Positions 37,105 through 46,320 of a stretch of DNA of 64,000 nucleotides are shown piece after piece. Under the pieces are notes generated by a model, which was not told where the DNA came from, did not search any database, and saw nothing but the letters and a program-made list of their open reading frames with translations. The translations under genes were made by a program, and so were the position numbers. Numbering within the stretch: the stretch's first letter is position 1; each line of letters begins with the position of its first letter. Where the stretch lies: positions 124,001 to 188,000 of the forward strand of contig NZ_BAAAFN010000008.1 of NCBI RefSeq assembly GCF_039523555.1. The letters run 5' to 3'. The DNA is from Castellaniella daejeonensis (GTDB lineage Bacteria; Pseudomonadota; Gammaproteobacteria; Burkholderiales; Burkholderiaceae_B).

Positions 37105-38478
37105 TTGGAAATCGAAGCCGACGCGCAACTGGATTATCTGCGTGTGCCGCCGCACTCCATCGAGGCCGAGCAATCGGTGCTGGGCGGTCTGCTGCTGGAC
37201 AACGCCGCCTTCGACCGGGTCGCGGACGTCCTCACCGAGGACGATTTCTACCGCTTCGACCACCGCCTGATCTGGCAGCACATCGCCCGGCTTGTGGCGC
37301 TGGCGCGGCCGGCAGACGTCGTCACGGTTCATGAATCCCTGGCCACCGCGGGCAAGGCCGACGAATGCGGCGGCCTGCCGTACCTGAACGCGCTCGCGCA
37401 CAACACGCCTTCGGCGGCGAATATCCGCCGCTATGCGGAAATCGTGCGCGAGCGTTCCATGCTGCGCAAGCTGGTCTCGATCGCCGACGAGATTTCCTCG
37501 GCCGCCTTCAACCCCCAGGGCAAGGAAGCCCGGCAGATTCTCGACGAAGCCGAGTCCCGCGTCTTCCAGATCGCCCAGGAAGGCTCGCGCGGCATGGCAG
37601 GATTCCAGGAAATCCGCCCGCTGCTGGCCCAGGTGGTCGAACGCATCGACGAGCTCTACCACCGCGAGGGCGATTCCGACGTGACCGGGGTGCCGACCGG
37701 CTTCAACGACCTGGACCGCATGACTTCGGGCCTGCAGCCGGGCGACCTGGTGATCGTGGCCGGGCGCCCGTCCATGGGCAAGACCTCTTTTTCCATGAAT
37801 ATCGGCGAGCACGTCGCCATCGAGCAGGGGCTGCCGGTGGCCGTGTTCTCCATGGAAATGGGCGCCGTGCAGCTGGCCATGCGCATGATCGGCTCGGTCG
37901 GCATGCTGGACCAGCACCGCATGCGCACCGGCAAGCTGAACCAGGACGACTGGCCACGCCTGACGCATGCCGTGCAGAAGGTCGAGGAGGCCCAGATCTA
38001 CATCGACGAGACCCCCGCGCTGACCTCGATGGAGGTGCGCGCCCGGGCGCGGCGTCTGGCGCGCCAGTGCGGGCAGCTGGGGCTGATCATCATCGACTAC
38101 CTGCAGCTGATGTCCGCCAGCGGCTCCGGCGAGAACCGCGCCACGGAAATCTCGGAGATCAGCCGATCGCTGAAGGGATTGGCCAAGGAACTGAACTGCC
38201 CGGTGATCGCACTGTCGCAGCTCAATCGCAGCCTGGAACAGCGCCCCAACAAGCGGCCCGTCATGAGCGATCTGCGCGAATCCGGGGCCATCGAGCAGGA
38301 TGCCGACGTGATCATCTTCATCTATCGCGACGAGGTCTACAATCCCGATTCGCCGGACAAGGGCACGGCCGAGATCATCATCGGCAAGCAGCGTAACGGC
38401 CCGATCGGCACGGTGCGCCTGACCTTCCAGGGCTCCAGCACCCGTTTCCTGAATTTCTCGACGGCCCCGGAATTCTGA
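37105..38478 (+). CDS. dnaB: Replicative DNA helicase DnaB
   Basis: DnaB is the hexameric 5'-3' helicase at the replication fork. The protein has the N-terminal primase-contact domain (LRVPPHSIEAEQSVLGGLLL), the linker helix and the RecA-like ATPase with Walker A GRPSMGKTS, Walker B IIIDYLQLM and the C-terminal SDLRESGAIEQDADV motif. I placed the start at a TTG (37105) because a GAGGAAGGG site lies 6 nt upstream and relatives have only about ten residues before LRVPPHS. An in-frame ATG at 37072 would add 11 residues (MGRFYFEEGKG) but has no ribosome site. No intein is present; the length is normal (457). Confidence 0.93.
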   Translation: MEIEADAQLDYLRVPPHSIEAEQSVLGGLLLDNAAFDRVADVLTEDDFYRFDHRLIWQHIARLVALARPADVVTVHESLATAGKADECGGLPYLNALAHNTPSAANIRRYAEIVRERSMLRKLVSIADEISSAAFNPQGKEARQILDEAESRVFQIAQEGSRGMAGFQEIRPLLAQVVERIDELYHREGDSDVTGVPTGFNDLDRMTSGLQPGDLVIVAGRPSMGKTSFSMNIGEHVAIEQGLPVAVFSMEMGAVQLAMRMIGSVGMLDQHRMRTGKLNQDDWPRLTHAVQKVEEAQIYIDETPALTSMEVRARARRLARQCGQLGLIIIDYLQLMSASGSGENRATEISEISRSLKGLAKELNCPVIALSQLNRSLEQRPNKRPVMSDLRESGAIEQDADVIIFIYRDEVYNPDSPDKGTAEIIIGKQRNGPIGTVRLTFQGSSTRFLNFSTAPEF

Positions 38479-38514
38479 CGGCGCACGGCCTGACCGCGGC
38501 TCGTTCCGCGGGGA

Positions 38515-39543
38515 CTATTCCGTATCCCGGGTCATCCGCAGCGCCATGCGCACGGCCGCACGCAGCGAGGCCGGGTCGGCCAGGCCGTGTCCCGCGATGT
38601 CGAAGGCCGTGCCGTGGTCCACGCTGGTGCGCACGAACGGCAGGCCCACGGTCACGTTCACGCCTTCGTCCAGACCCAGGTATTTCACCGGGATCAGCCC
38701 CTGGTCGTGGTACTGGGCGACCACGATGTCGAATTCACCCTTGCGGGCCCGCATGAACACGGTATCGCCCGGCCAGGGGCCGCTGGCATCCAGGCCCGCG
38801 GCCCGGGCGGCCGCGATGGCCGGTGCGATATGGCGGGTTTCCTCGTCGCCAAAGGCTCCGCCTTCGCCCGCGTGCGGGTTCAGTCCCGCCACGGCGATGC
38901 GCGGCCGGGCGATGCCGGCCTGGCGGCAGGCCCGGTGGGCCAGGCGGATGGCGCGCAGTTCGGCTTCGGGGCTGAGCGCCACGGGGACTTCGGCCAGGGC
39001 GATGTGGATGGTCACCAGCAGCACGCGCAGTTCGTCGTTGGCCAGCATCATGGCGTATTCCGCCGTGCCGGTGCGCTGCGCCAGGATTTCCGTATGACCG
39101 GGGAAGTCGATGCCGGCTGCGTGCAGCGCCCCCTTGTGCAGTGGCGCCGTCACCAGCGCCCGGACCCGGCCGGCCAGGGCGTCGTCGATCGCATGGCACA
39201 GGTATTCGTAGGCGCCGCGCCCGGCGCGGGCGTCCTCGCGGCCCCAGGGCAGGTCCGCCGGCAGTTCGTCCCAGCGGTTCAGCACGCCGATCACGCCCCG
39301 CGTGGTGCCCGCGCCGGGCGTTTCCAGCGGGCGGACTTCCAGGCTGCCATCCAGCCCCAGCGCCCGGCAGGCGCGCCGCAGGGCGCCGGCATCGCCGTAG
39401 ACGACGGCGGGGTGGGGCAGGCCCTCGGCGAACAGGCGCACGATCAGTTCCGGGCCGACGCCCGCGGCGTCTCCCAGCGTGATGGCCAGAGGGGCGCCGG
39501 CGGGTGCGGCCGGGATGCCCGGGTCAGAGGGCGTCGCTGGCAT
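38515..39543 (-). CDS. pdxA: 4-hydroxythreonine-4-phosphate dehydrogenase PdxA
   Basis: PdxA oxidises 4-phosphohydroxy-L-threonine in the deoxyxylulose-dependent route to pyridoxal phosphate. The 342 residues include the metal-binding histidines in HKGALHAAG, the F-P-G-H-T-E motif, G-L-N-P-H-A-G-E-G-G and Y-H-D-Q-G-L-I-P-V-K near the C-terminus. The substrate ultimately depends on deoxyxylulose phosphate from Dxs, encoded a few kb away. The start overlaps the end of the PIN-PhoH gene by 20 nt, so the two are co-transcribed with PIN-PhoH first. Confidence 0.95.
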   Translation of the reverse strand: MPATPSDPGIPAAPAGAPLAITLGDAAGVGPELIVRLFAEGLPHPAVVYGDAGALRRACRALGLDGSLEVRPLETPGAGTTRGVIGVLNRWDELPADLPWGREDARAGRGAYEYLCHAIDDALAGRVRALVTAPLHKGALHAAGIDFPGHTEILAQRTGTAEYAMMLANDELRVLLVTIHIALAEVPVALSPEAELRAIRLAHRACRQAGIARPRIAVAGLNPHAGEGGAFGDEETRHIAPAIAAARAAGLDASGPWPGDTVFMRARKGEFDIVVAQYHDQGLIPVKYLGLDEGVNVTVGLPFVRTSVDHGTAFDIAGHGLADPASLRAAVRMALRMTRDTE

Positions 39544-41305
39544 AGTCGGCCAGGCGGGAGCGCTCGCCGCGCTGCAGGGTGATGTGGCCTGCGTGCGGCC
39601 AGCCCTTGAAACGATCCACCACGTAAGTCAGTCCCGAACTGCCTTCAGTCAGGTAGGGGGTATCGATCTGGGCGATGTTGCCCAGGCAGACGATCTTGGT
39701 ACCCGGGCCTGCGCGGGTGACCAGGGTCTTCATCTGCTTGGGCGTCAGGTTCTGGGCCTCGTCGATGATCAGGAATTTGTTGAGGAAGGTGCGGCCGCGC
39801 ATGAAATTCATGGACTTGACCTTGATGCGCGAACGGATCAGGTCCATGGCGGGCGTCTTGTTCCAGTCCTGTCCGTTGCTGCCGCCCGGGACGCCGAGCG
39901 CGCCCGCTGCCCCCTGGTGCAGGACTTCCAGGTTGTCTTCCAGCGCTCCCATCCAGGGCAGCATCTTTTCTTCTTCGGTGCCGGGCAGGAAGCCGATATC
40001 GTCGCCCACCGGCACGGTTGCGCGGGTGATGATGATTTCCGTATAGCGCTTGGTTTCGAACGTCTGAGCCAGGCCGCTGGCCAGCGCCAGCAGGGTCTTG
40101 CCGGTGCCCGCCTGGCCCAGCAGCGACACGAAGTCGATGTCGGGGTTCATCAGCAGGTTCAGGGCGAAGTTCTGTTCGCGGTTGCGCGTGGTGACGCCCC
40201 AGACGCTGTTCTTGGCATGGCTGAAATCGCGCAGGGTGGAGAGCACGGCGCTTTTCCCCGTGACCTCGCGCACCTGGGCATACAGCGGCATCTCGCCTTC
40301 GTAGTAGACGAATTCGTTGACGATGAACTGGCTGCACAGCGGCCCGCGCACGCGGTACCAGGTCAGGCCGTTCTGCTGCCAGGATTCGATATCCTTGCCG
40401 TGCTTGTTCCAGAAGTTCTCCGGCAGCGGCATGACGCCGTCGTAGAGCAGGTCGGAGTCGTCCAGGACGTGGTCGTTCAGGTAGTCCTCGGCCGGCAGGT
40501 CCAGCGCCCGGGCCTTCAGGCGCATGTTGATGTCCTTGGACACCAGCACGATCTCGCGCTTCGGGTTTTCCTGGCGCAATCCATGGACGATGCCCAGGAT
40601 CACGTTGTCGGCCTTGCCCATCGGCAGTTCCAGGGGCAGGCGGGTATCGGTGGGGCGGGTCTGGAAATACAGCGCGCCCAGGGCTTCGCTGTTGCCCAGC
40701 GAATCCAGCGGAACACCCTGCGAAAGGTCGGCGGTGCCGATCAACTGGTCCAGGTAGCGGCTGACCTGGCGGGCGTTGCGTGCGACCTCGGACATGCCTT
40801 TCTTCTGGTGGTCGAGCTCTTCGAGCACGATCATGGGCAGAAAGACGTCGTGTTCGGCGAAGCGGAACAGGGACGAAGGATCGTGCAGCAGCACGTTGGT
40901 GTCCAGCACGAACAGTTTGCGCTGCGCAGTCGGCAGGCGCCTGGGCCGTGCGCGGGTAGCGGAAGGCCGGGGTGTCGGAGCGGGTGCGGTGGCCGGGGCC
41001 GGGCTTGCGGGGGGCGGAACGGGCTTGTCCGCCGCGGGCGCCTTGGCGGTGCGTGCAGGCGCGGCCGGAGCAGCCGCAGGAACCGGGGCCGGTGCGGCGA
41101 CAGGCGCGGTCTTGGGCGCGGGTGTCGCGGGTTTGGACAGGATGGCGGCAACCGGGCGGGACTTCGTGCTGCGCCCGCGCGAGGCGGAGCGGGACGTGTC
41201 GAGCGCCGGGCCGGGCACGGCGGCCGGGGACGCCTGGCGCGGTGTGGCGCGGGCCGTGGTTTCGACGAGATCGCCCGGACGGGCCGGCGGTTTCGGAAGG
41301 GGCAT
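39524..41305 (-). CDS. PIN-PhoH family protein (PIN nuclease fused to PhoH ATPase)
   Basis: The 593-residue protein combines a PIN ribonuclease domain (about 130-270, LFVLDTNVLLHDP) with a C-terminal PhoH-type helicase/ATPase (about 345-590, Walker A GQAGTGKTLLA, Walker B FLIIDEAQNLTP). Such proteins are RNA-processing ATPases; the mycobacterial PhoH2 relative unwinds and cleaves RNA. The first 125 residues are Ala/Pro/Lys-rich and probably disordered. The start MPLPKPPARPG has an AGGAG site. It is the first gene of the pair with pdxA and follows bcp at 23 nt on the same strand, so bcp and the Mth938 gene may lie in the same transcript. Confidence 0.92.
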   Translation of the reverse strand: MPLPKPPARPGDLVETTARATPRQASPAAVPGPALDTSRSASRGRSTKSRPVAAILSKPATPAPKTAPVAAPAPVPAAAPAAPARTAKAPAADKPVPPPASPAPATAPAPTPRPSATRARPRRLPTAQRKLFVLDTNVLLHDPSSLFRFAEHDVFLPMIVLEELDHQKKGMSEVARNARQVSRYLDQLIGTADLSQGVPLDSLGNSEALGALYFQTRPTDTRLPLELPMGKADNVILGIVHGLRQENPKREIVLVSKDINMRLKARALDLPAEDYLNDHVLDDSDLLYDGVMPLPENFWNKHGKDIESWQQNGLTWYRVRGPLCSQFIVNEFVYYEGEMPLYAQVREVTGKSAVLSTLRDFSHAKNSVWGVTTRNREQNFALNLLMNPDIDFVSLLGQAGTGKTLLALASGLAQTFETKRYTEIIITRATVPVGDDIGFLPGTEEEKMLPWMGALEDNLEVLHQGAAGALGVPGGSNGQDWNKTPAMDLIRSRIKVKSMNFMRGRTFLNKFLIIDEAQNLTPKQMKTLVTRAGPGTKIVCLGNIAQIDTPYLTEGSSGLTYVVDRFKGWPHAGHITLQRGERSRLADYASDAL

Positions 41306-41328
41306 GAAGGCTCCTGGGAAGGCGGCGC

Positions 41329-41799
41329 TCAGGCGCCCAGGTTTTGCGCGGCTTGCAGAACTTCGTCCACGTGCCCCGGAACGCGCACGCCGCGCCATTC
41401 CTGAACCAGGACACCCTGCCGGTCGACCAGGAACGTGCTGCGTTCGATGCCGCGCACCTGCTTGCCGTACATGTTCTTCTGCTTCATGACGCCAAACAGC
41501 GAACACAGCGTTTCGTCGGGGTCGGCGATCAGCGGGAAGGGCAGGGATTGCTTGTCGATGAAGCCCTGGTGGGACTTCAGCGTGTCGCGCGAAATGCCAT
41601 AGATTTCGCAACCCAGGGCCTGGAACTGCGCGTGGCGGTCGCGGAAATCCTGGGCTTCGGTGGTGCAGCCCGGCGTGTTGTCCTTGGGGTAGAAATACAG
41701 GACGAAGGGCTTGCCCTGCAGCGCGGCCGAATCGAAGGTGCCCTGGGTGGATTCGGCGGTGAGCGGCGGCAGCGGGCGGCCGATGGCGATGGTGGTCAT
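41329..41799 (-). CDS. bcp: Peroxiredoxin of the BCP (PrxQ) type
   Basis: BCP reduces hydrogen peroxide and organic peroxides using thioredoxin. The 156-residue protein has the peroxidatic cysteine in KDNTPGCTTEAQDF. The resolving cysteine five residues later in E. coli BCP is a Gln here; two other cysteines (GCEIYGIS and LCSLFG) remain, so it may work as a one-Cys enzyme or use a different partner cysteine. The ATG overlaps the stop of the Mth938 gene by 4 nt on the same strand, indicating coupled translation. Confidence 0.93.
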   Translation of the reverse strand: MTTIAIGRPLPPLTAESTQGTFDSAALQGKPFVLYFYPKDNTPGCTTEAQDFRDRHAQFQALGCEIYGISRDTLKSHQGFIDKQSLPFPLIADPDETLCSLFGVMKQKNMYGKQVRGIERSTFLVDRQGVLVQEWRGVRVPGHVDEVLQAAQNLGA

Positions 41800-42245
41800 G
41801 AGGGGTCTCCGGGTAGCAGCAGGGCGAGCACGCGCCGTTCTTCTGACATGAGGATGTTGTAGGTGCGGGCGGCCGCCTGGGTGGTCATGGTTTCTATGCC
41901 GATCCCCAGCGCCAGCAAAGGCCGCAGCACATCGGGGCGCAGGAAGACCTGGCGCGGACCGGTGCCGATCAGCAGCACTTCGGGGGCGTTGTCGGGCAGT
42001 TCGACGGCAGGCGCCTCGTCGTCGAGGAAGGCGAGCGGATCGCGCGGGGCCTGCTTCAGGCCGATCAGGTCCTGGAGGAAAGCGGCGTCGATCTGCGCGG
42101 CCGAACGCACGGCGACGTTGCGGACCGGGCCTTCGGGGGCGAAACAGATCGCGCCTTCGTAGCGGACGCGGTTGATTTCCAGGAAGCCGTCGCCGTAGGC
42201 GGTGACAGTGTTGAGCGCGGGGTTCAGATCTTTTTGCAGTAGCAC
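41796..42245 (-). CDS. Mth938-like domain protein (DUF498)
   Basis: This 149-residue single-domain protein belongs to the Mth938/Xcc1710/NDUFAF3 family, seen from G-x-I-x-F-x-P-E-G-P-V-R near residue 35, L-L-I-G-T-G-P-R-Q-V-F-L-R-P and G-I-G-I-E-T-M-T-T-Q-A-A-A-R-T-Y-N-I-L. The eukaryotic homologue is an assembly factor for respiratory complex I; the bacterial role is not settled. No ATG opens the domain, so I used a GTG (VLLQKDLNP) with GGAG 7 nt upstream. It precedes bcp and diverges from alaC. Confidence 0.85.
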   Translation of the reverse strand: MLLQKDLNPALNTVTAYGDGFLEINRVRYEGAICFAPEGPVRNVAVRSAAQIDAAFLQDLIGLKQAPRDPLAFLDDEAPAVELPDNAPEVLLIGTGPRQVFLRPDVLRPLLALGIGIETMTTQAAARTYNILMSEERRVLALLLPGDPS

Positions 42246-42340
42246 GGGCAGGCTCCGGTGTTCCTGTGATGATAGCGCAATCGATCGCGCGGCCGCGCCG
42301 CCACATTTTTGCTTCGGAGCGGCGCTCGGGGCCCGACCAT

Positions 42341-42369
42341 TTGCGAGTCGCGGACGCATGCGATAGATT
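42341..42369 (+). promoter_or_regulatory. Sigma-70 promoter of alaC-hom-thrC
   Basis: TTGCGA (42341-42346) and TAGATT (42364-42369) are spaced by exactly 17 bp, giving a start site about 50 nt ahead of alaC. It is the only good candidate in the 183-bp gap between alaC and the divergent Mth938 gene. Confidence 0.6.
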
Positions 42370-42428
42370 ATCGAGTTTGCTGCACCGCATCCATCCGCAC
42401 GATTCCAGCTGACCTTCCGAGGACCATC

Positions 42429-43616
42429 ATGACGAGCTTTCCGCGCATCGAGCGCCTGCCCCCCTACGTGTTCAACATCACCGGGGAACTCAAGATGGCC
42501 GCACGGCGGCGCGGCGAGGACATCATCGACATGTCGATGGGCAATCCGGACGGCCCCACGCCGCAGCATATCGTCGACAAGCTGGTGGAAGTCGCCCGGC
42601 GTCCCGATACCCACGGGTATTCGGTCTCCAAGGGCATCCCGCGCCTGCGCCGGGCCATCTCCACCTGGTACCAGCGGCGCTACGGGGTGGACATCGATCC
42701 GGATTCGGAAGCCATCGTGTCCATCGGCTCCAAGGAAGGCCTGGCGCACCTGATGCTGGCCACGCTCGACCGGGGAGACACGGTGCTGGTGCCCAACCCC
42801 AGCTACCCGATCCACATCTACGGTGCGGTGATCGCCGGGGCGAACATCCGCTCGGTGCCGATGACGCCCGGCCTGGATTTCTTCGACGAGATCGAGCGCG
42901 CGGTGCGCGAAACCATTCCCAGGCCCAAGATGATGATCCTGGGCTTTCCCAGCAATCCCACGGCCCAGTGCGTGGATCTGTCCTTCTTCGAGCGCATCGT
43001 GGCGCTGGCGCGCGAGCACGGCATCCTGGTCGTGCACGACCTGGCCTATGCCGACATCACGTTCGACGGGTACGTGGCGCCTTCCATCATGCAGGTGCCC
43101 GGCGCGCGCGACGTGGCGGTGGAATTCTTCACCATGAGCAAGAGCTACAACATGGCCGGCTGGCGCATCGGCTTCATGGTGGGCAACCGCGAACTGGTCA
43201 ATGCGCTGGCGCGCATCAAGAGCTACCACGACTACGGTACTTTCACGCCCATCCAGGTGGCCGCCATCGCCGCCCTGGAAGGACCTCAGGACTGCGTGTC
43301 GGAAGTCGTCGAGCAATACCGCAGCCGTCGCGACGTGCTGGCGCGCGGACTGCACGAAGCCGACTGGCCCGTGGACATTCCCAAGGCGTCCATGTACATC
43401 TGGGCGCACATCCCCGAGCCCTACCGTGCCCTGGGATCGCTGGAATTCTCCAAGCGCCTGCTGGCCGACGCCAAGGTCGCCGTGTCTCCCGGCATCGGCT
43501 TCGGCGAATACGGCGACGAATACGTGCGCTTCGCCCTGATCGAGAACGAGCAGCGCACCCGCCAGGCGGTGCGCGGCATCAAGGACATGTTCCGCAAGGA
43601 CGGGCTGCTCAAATGA
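42429..43616 (+). CDS. alaC: Alanine transaminase AlaC (class I/II aminotransferase)
   Basis: AlaC forms alanine from pyruvate with glutamate as amino donor. The 395-residue enzyme has the family's N-terminal F-P-R-I-x-R-L-P-P-Y-V-F, the GNPDGPTP loop, the N-P-x-Y-P-I-H motif, the PLP lysine in TMSKSYNMAGWRIGF and the final R-F-A-L-I-E-N. The ATG has a GAGG site 6 nt upstream. The stop codon overlaps the hom start (ATGA). In betaproteobacteria alaC-hom-thrC is a common arrangement that links alanine and threonine synthesis. Confidence 0.94.
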   Translation: MTSFPRIERLPPYVFNITGELKMAARRRGEDIIDMSMGNPDGPTPQHIVDKLVEVARRPDTHGYSVSKGIPRLRRAISTWYQRRYGVDIDPDSEAIVSIGSKEGLAHLMLATLDRGDTVLVPNPSYPIHIYGAVIAGANIRSVPMTPGLDFFDEIERAVRETIPRPKMMILGFPSNPTAQCVDLSFFERIVALAREHGILVVHDLAYADITFDGYVAPSIMQVPGARDVAVEFFTMSKSYNMAGWRIGFMVGNRELVNALARIKSYHDYGTFTPIQVAAIAALEGPQDCVSEVVEQYRSRRDVLARGLHEADWPVDIPKASMYIWAHIPEPYRALGSLEFSKRLLADAKVAVSPGIGFGEYGDEYVRFALIENEQRTRQAVRGIKDMFRKDGLLK

Positions 43617-44917
43617 AACCGATCCGTGTTGGTTTGCTCGGGCTGGGTGTCGTCGGCGGCGGGGTCTGGACGGTCCTGGCCCAGAACGGCGGCGAGATCG
43701 CCCGCCGCGCCGGGCGGCGCATCGAAGTCGCCGCCGTGGCGGTGCGCGACGTGGCCAAGGCGCGTGCGCTGGTCGGCGCCGATGTCGCCGTCACCACCGA
43801 CTGCATGGCGCTGGCGCAGGATCCGGACATCGACATCATCGTCGAGCTGATGGGGGGCGATACGGTCGCCCGCGACTGCATCCTGCAGGCCATTGCCCAG
43901 GGCAAGCACGTGGTCACGGCCAACAAGGCCCTGCTGGCCGTGCACGGCAACGAGATCTTCGCTGCCGCCCAGGAGCGTGGGGTGATGGTCGCCTTCGAGG
44001 CCGCCGTGGCGGGCGGCATCCCGATCATCAAGGCCATCCGCGAGGGCCTGACGGCCAACCGGATCCAGTGGCTGGCCGGCATCATCAACGGCACGACCAA
44101 TTTCATTCTTTCCGAAATGCGCCAGCGCGGCCTGCCTTTCGACGCCGTGCTCGCCGAGGCACAGCGCCTGGGCTACGCCGAAGCCGATCCCACTTTCGAC
44201 ATCGAGGGCGTGGACGCGGCCCACAAGCTCACGCTGCTGGCCTCGCTGGCCTTCGGCATCCCGGTGCAGTTCGACAAGGCCTACATCGAAGGCATTTCCC
44301 GCCTGGCTTCCGAAGACATCGTCCACGCGGAACGCCTGGGCTATCGCATCAAGCTGCTGGGCATCACCCGCCGCCGCCCGGAAGGCATCGAACTGCGGGT
44401 CCATCCCGCGCTGGTGCCCGACCACTGCCTGCTGGCCAATGTGGAAGGCGCCATGAATGCCGTGCTGGTGCGCGGCGATGCGGTCGGTCCCTCGCTGTAC
44501 TACGGCCAGGGCGCGGGCGCCTTGCCCACTGCCTCGGCCGTGGTGGCCGACCTGGTCGACGTGGCGCGGCTGCAGATGGCCGACCCCGAGCACCGGGTGC
44601 CGCACCTGGCCTTCCAGCCAGACGCCATGGCCGACATTCCGGTGCTGCCCATGGCCGATGTGCGGACCAGTTTCTACCTGCGCCTGCGGGTCGACGACCG
44701 GCCCGGCGTGCTGGCCGACCTGGCACGCGTGCTGTCGGCTGCCGGGATCTCCGTGGGGTCGATGTTCCAGCAGCCCCACGGCGAGCATCAGGCCGACATC
44801 ATCTTCCTCACCCACGAAGCGCGCGAGGGCGACGTGGACCAGGCGCTGGACGCGATTCAGCGCCTGCCTTTCGTGCGTTCGGACGTGACCCGCCTGCGCG
44901 TGGAGAACATCAATTGA
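43613..44917 (+). CDS. hom: Homoserine dehydrogenase
   Basis: Hom reduces aspartate semialdehyde to homoserine, the branch point for threonine and methionine. The 434 residues contain an NAD(P) fold (GLLGLGVVGGGV), the catalytic part with ANKALLAVHG, AGIINGTTNFIL and A-E-A-D-P-T-F-D-I-E-G-x-D-A-A-H-K, and a C-terminal ACT domain (about 350-430, FYLRLRVDDRPGVLADLARV) that normally binds threonine for feedback inhibition. Translation is coupled to alaC and thrC by overlaps on both sides. Confidence 0.96.
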   Translation: MKPIRVGLLGLGVVGGGVWTVLAQNGGEIARRAGRRIEVAAVAVRDVAKARALVGADVAVTTDCMALAQDPDIDIIVELMGGDTVARDCILQAIAQGKHVVTANKALLAVHGNEIFAAAQERGVMVAFEAAVAGGIPIIKAIREGLTANRIQWLAGIINGTTNFILSEMRQRGLPFDAVLAEAQRLGYAEADPTFDIEGVDAAHKLTLLASLAFGIPVQFDKAYIEGISRLASEDIVHAERLGYRIKLLGITRRRPEGIELRVHPALVPDHCLLANVEGAMNAVLVRGDAVGPSLYYGQGAGALPTASAVVADLVDVARLQMADPEHRVPHLAFQPDAMADIPVLPMADVRTSFYLRLRVDDRPGVLADLARVLSAAGISVGSMFQQPHGEHQADIIFLTHEAREGDVDQALDAIQRLPFVRSDVTRLRVENIN

Positions 44918-46314
44918 AGTATATGTCCACCCGGGGCGGCATGGCCCCGCAGCCCTTCTGCGACATCCTGCTTGAAGGCCTGGCGCCCGACGGCGGGCTG
45001 ACCCTGCCCGAAACCCCGCCCAGGCTCGACGCGGCCACCCTGGAGTCCTGGCGGGGCCTGGACTATGCCGATCTGGCCGCACGCGTGCTGGGCCTGTTCA
45101 TCGACGACATCCCGTCCGACGACCTGTCCCGCATGACGCGCGCCGCCTACGCGCCCAGCGTGTTTCCCCGCATTGCGCCGCTCAAGCCGCTGCGCCCGGG
45201 GCTGTCCCTGCTGGGGCTGTCCGAAGGGCCGACGCTGGCCTTCAAGGACATGGCCATGCAGTTCCTGGGCCAGGTCTTCGAATACGTGCTGGCACAGCGC
45301 GGCCAGACGCTCAACATCCTGGGCGCAACGTCGGGCGATACCGGCTCGGCAGCGGAGTACGCGCTGCGCGGCAAGCGCGGCGTGGCCGTGTTCATGCTGT
45401 CCCCGCACGGGCGCATGAGCGCCTTCCAGCGCGCCCAGATGTACTCGCTGCAGGATGCCAATATCCACAACATCGCCGTGCGCGGCGTGTTCGACGAATG
45501 CCAGGACATCGTCAAGGCCCTGGCCGGCGACCTGGAATTCAAGAGCGCCCATCGTCTGGGTGCCGTCAACTCCATCAACTGGGCGCGCATCGCAGCCCAG
45601 GTGGTGTACTACGTCTGGGGCTGGCTGCGGGCCACCCAGGGGCCCGGCGAGCCCGTGTCCTATGCCGTGCCTTCGGGCAATTTCGGCAACATCCTGGCCG
45701 GCCACATTGCGCGCGAGATGGGCGTGCCCATCCGCCGCCTCGTGCTGGCCACCAATGAAAACAACGTGCTCGAGGAATTCTTCCGCACGGGCATCTACCG
45801 GCCGCGTTCCGCCAGCCAGACGCATGCCACGTCCAGCCCGTCGATGGACATCTCGCGCGCTTCGAACTTCGAGCGCTTCGTCTACGACCTGGTGGGCCGC
45901 GATCCGGCCCGCGTGCGGGCGTTGATGGCGGAACTGCAGGCCACTGGCCAGTTTGATCTGTCCGATCTGCGGTCCTCGTTCACCGACCGCTACGGTTTCG
46001 TGGCGGGTGCCAGCACCCACGCTGACCGCCTGCGGACCATCCGCGACATCCGCGACGAGACCGGCGTGCTGATCGATCCGCATACGGCCGACGGGGTGAA
46101 GGTCGCTCTGGAGCACCTGGAGGACGGCGTGCCCATGCTGGTGCTGGAAACGGCACTGCCGGCCAAGTTCGCCGAGACCATTATCGAGGCCATCGGCGAG
46201 GCGCCGGAAGTGCCGGATGCGCTGCGTGACCTGGACCGCCTGCCTCAGCGTGTCGAAGTGATGGACTGCGACGCCCGCCTGGTGGCCGACTACATGCGGC
46301 GCCACGCGCTGTAG
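44914..46314 (+). CDS. thrC: Threonine synthase
   Basis: ThrC converts O-phosphohomoserine to threonine with PLP. The 466 residues show the PLP lysine in LAFKDMAMQFLGQ, GATSGDTGSAAEYA, VPSGNFGN and the C-terminal T-A-x-P-A-K-F region. I placed the start at TTG because it gives MKYMSTRGG, the conserved N-terminus (MKYxSTRG) of this branch, and because TTG overlaps the hom stop (TTGA) as coupling would require. An ATG three codons later is the alternative. It is the last gene of alaC-hom-thrC and converges with lrp. Confidence 0.94.
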   Translation: MKYMSTRGGMAPQPFCDILLEGLAPDGGLTLPETPPRLDAATLESWRGLDYADLAARVLGLFIDDIPSDDLSRMTRAAYAPSVFPRIAPLKPLRPGLSLLGLSEGPTLAFKDMAMQFLGQVFEYVLAQRGQTLNILGATSGDTGSAAEYALRGKRGVAVFMLSPHGRMSAFQRAQMYSLQDANIHNIAVRGVFDECQDIVKALAGDLEFKSAHRLGAVNSINWARIAAQVVYYVWGWLRATQGPGEPVSYAVPSGNFGNILAGHIAREMGVPIRRLVLATNENNVLEEFFRTGIYRPRSASQTHATSSPSMDISRASNFERFVYDLVGRDPARVRALMAELQATGQFDLSDLRSSFTDRYGFVAGASTHADRLRTIRDIRDETGVLIDPHTADGVKVALEHLEDGVPMLVLETALPAKFAETIIEAIGEAPEVPDALRDLDRLPQRVEVMDCDARLVADYMRRHAL

Positions 46315-46320
46315 AACACT

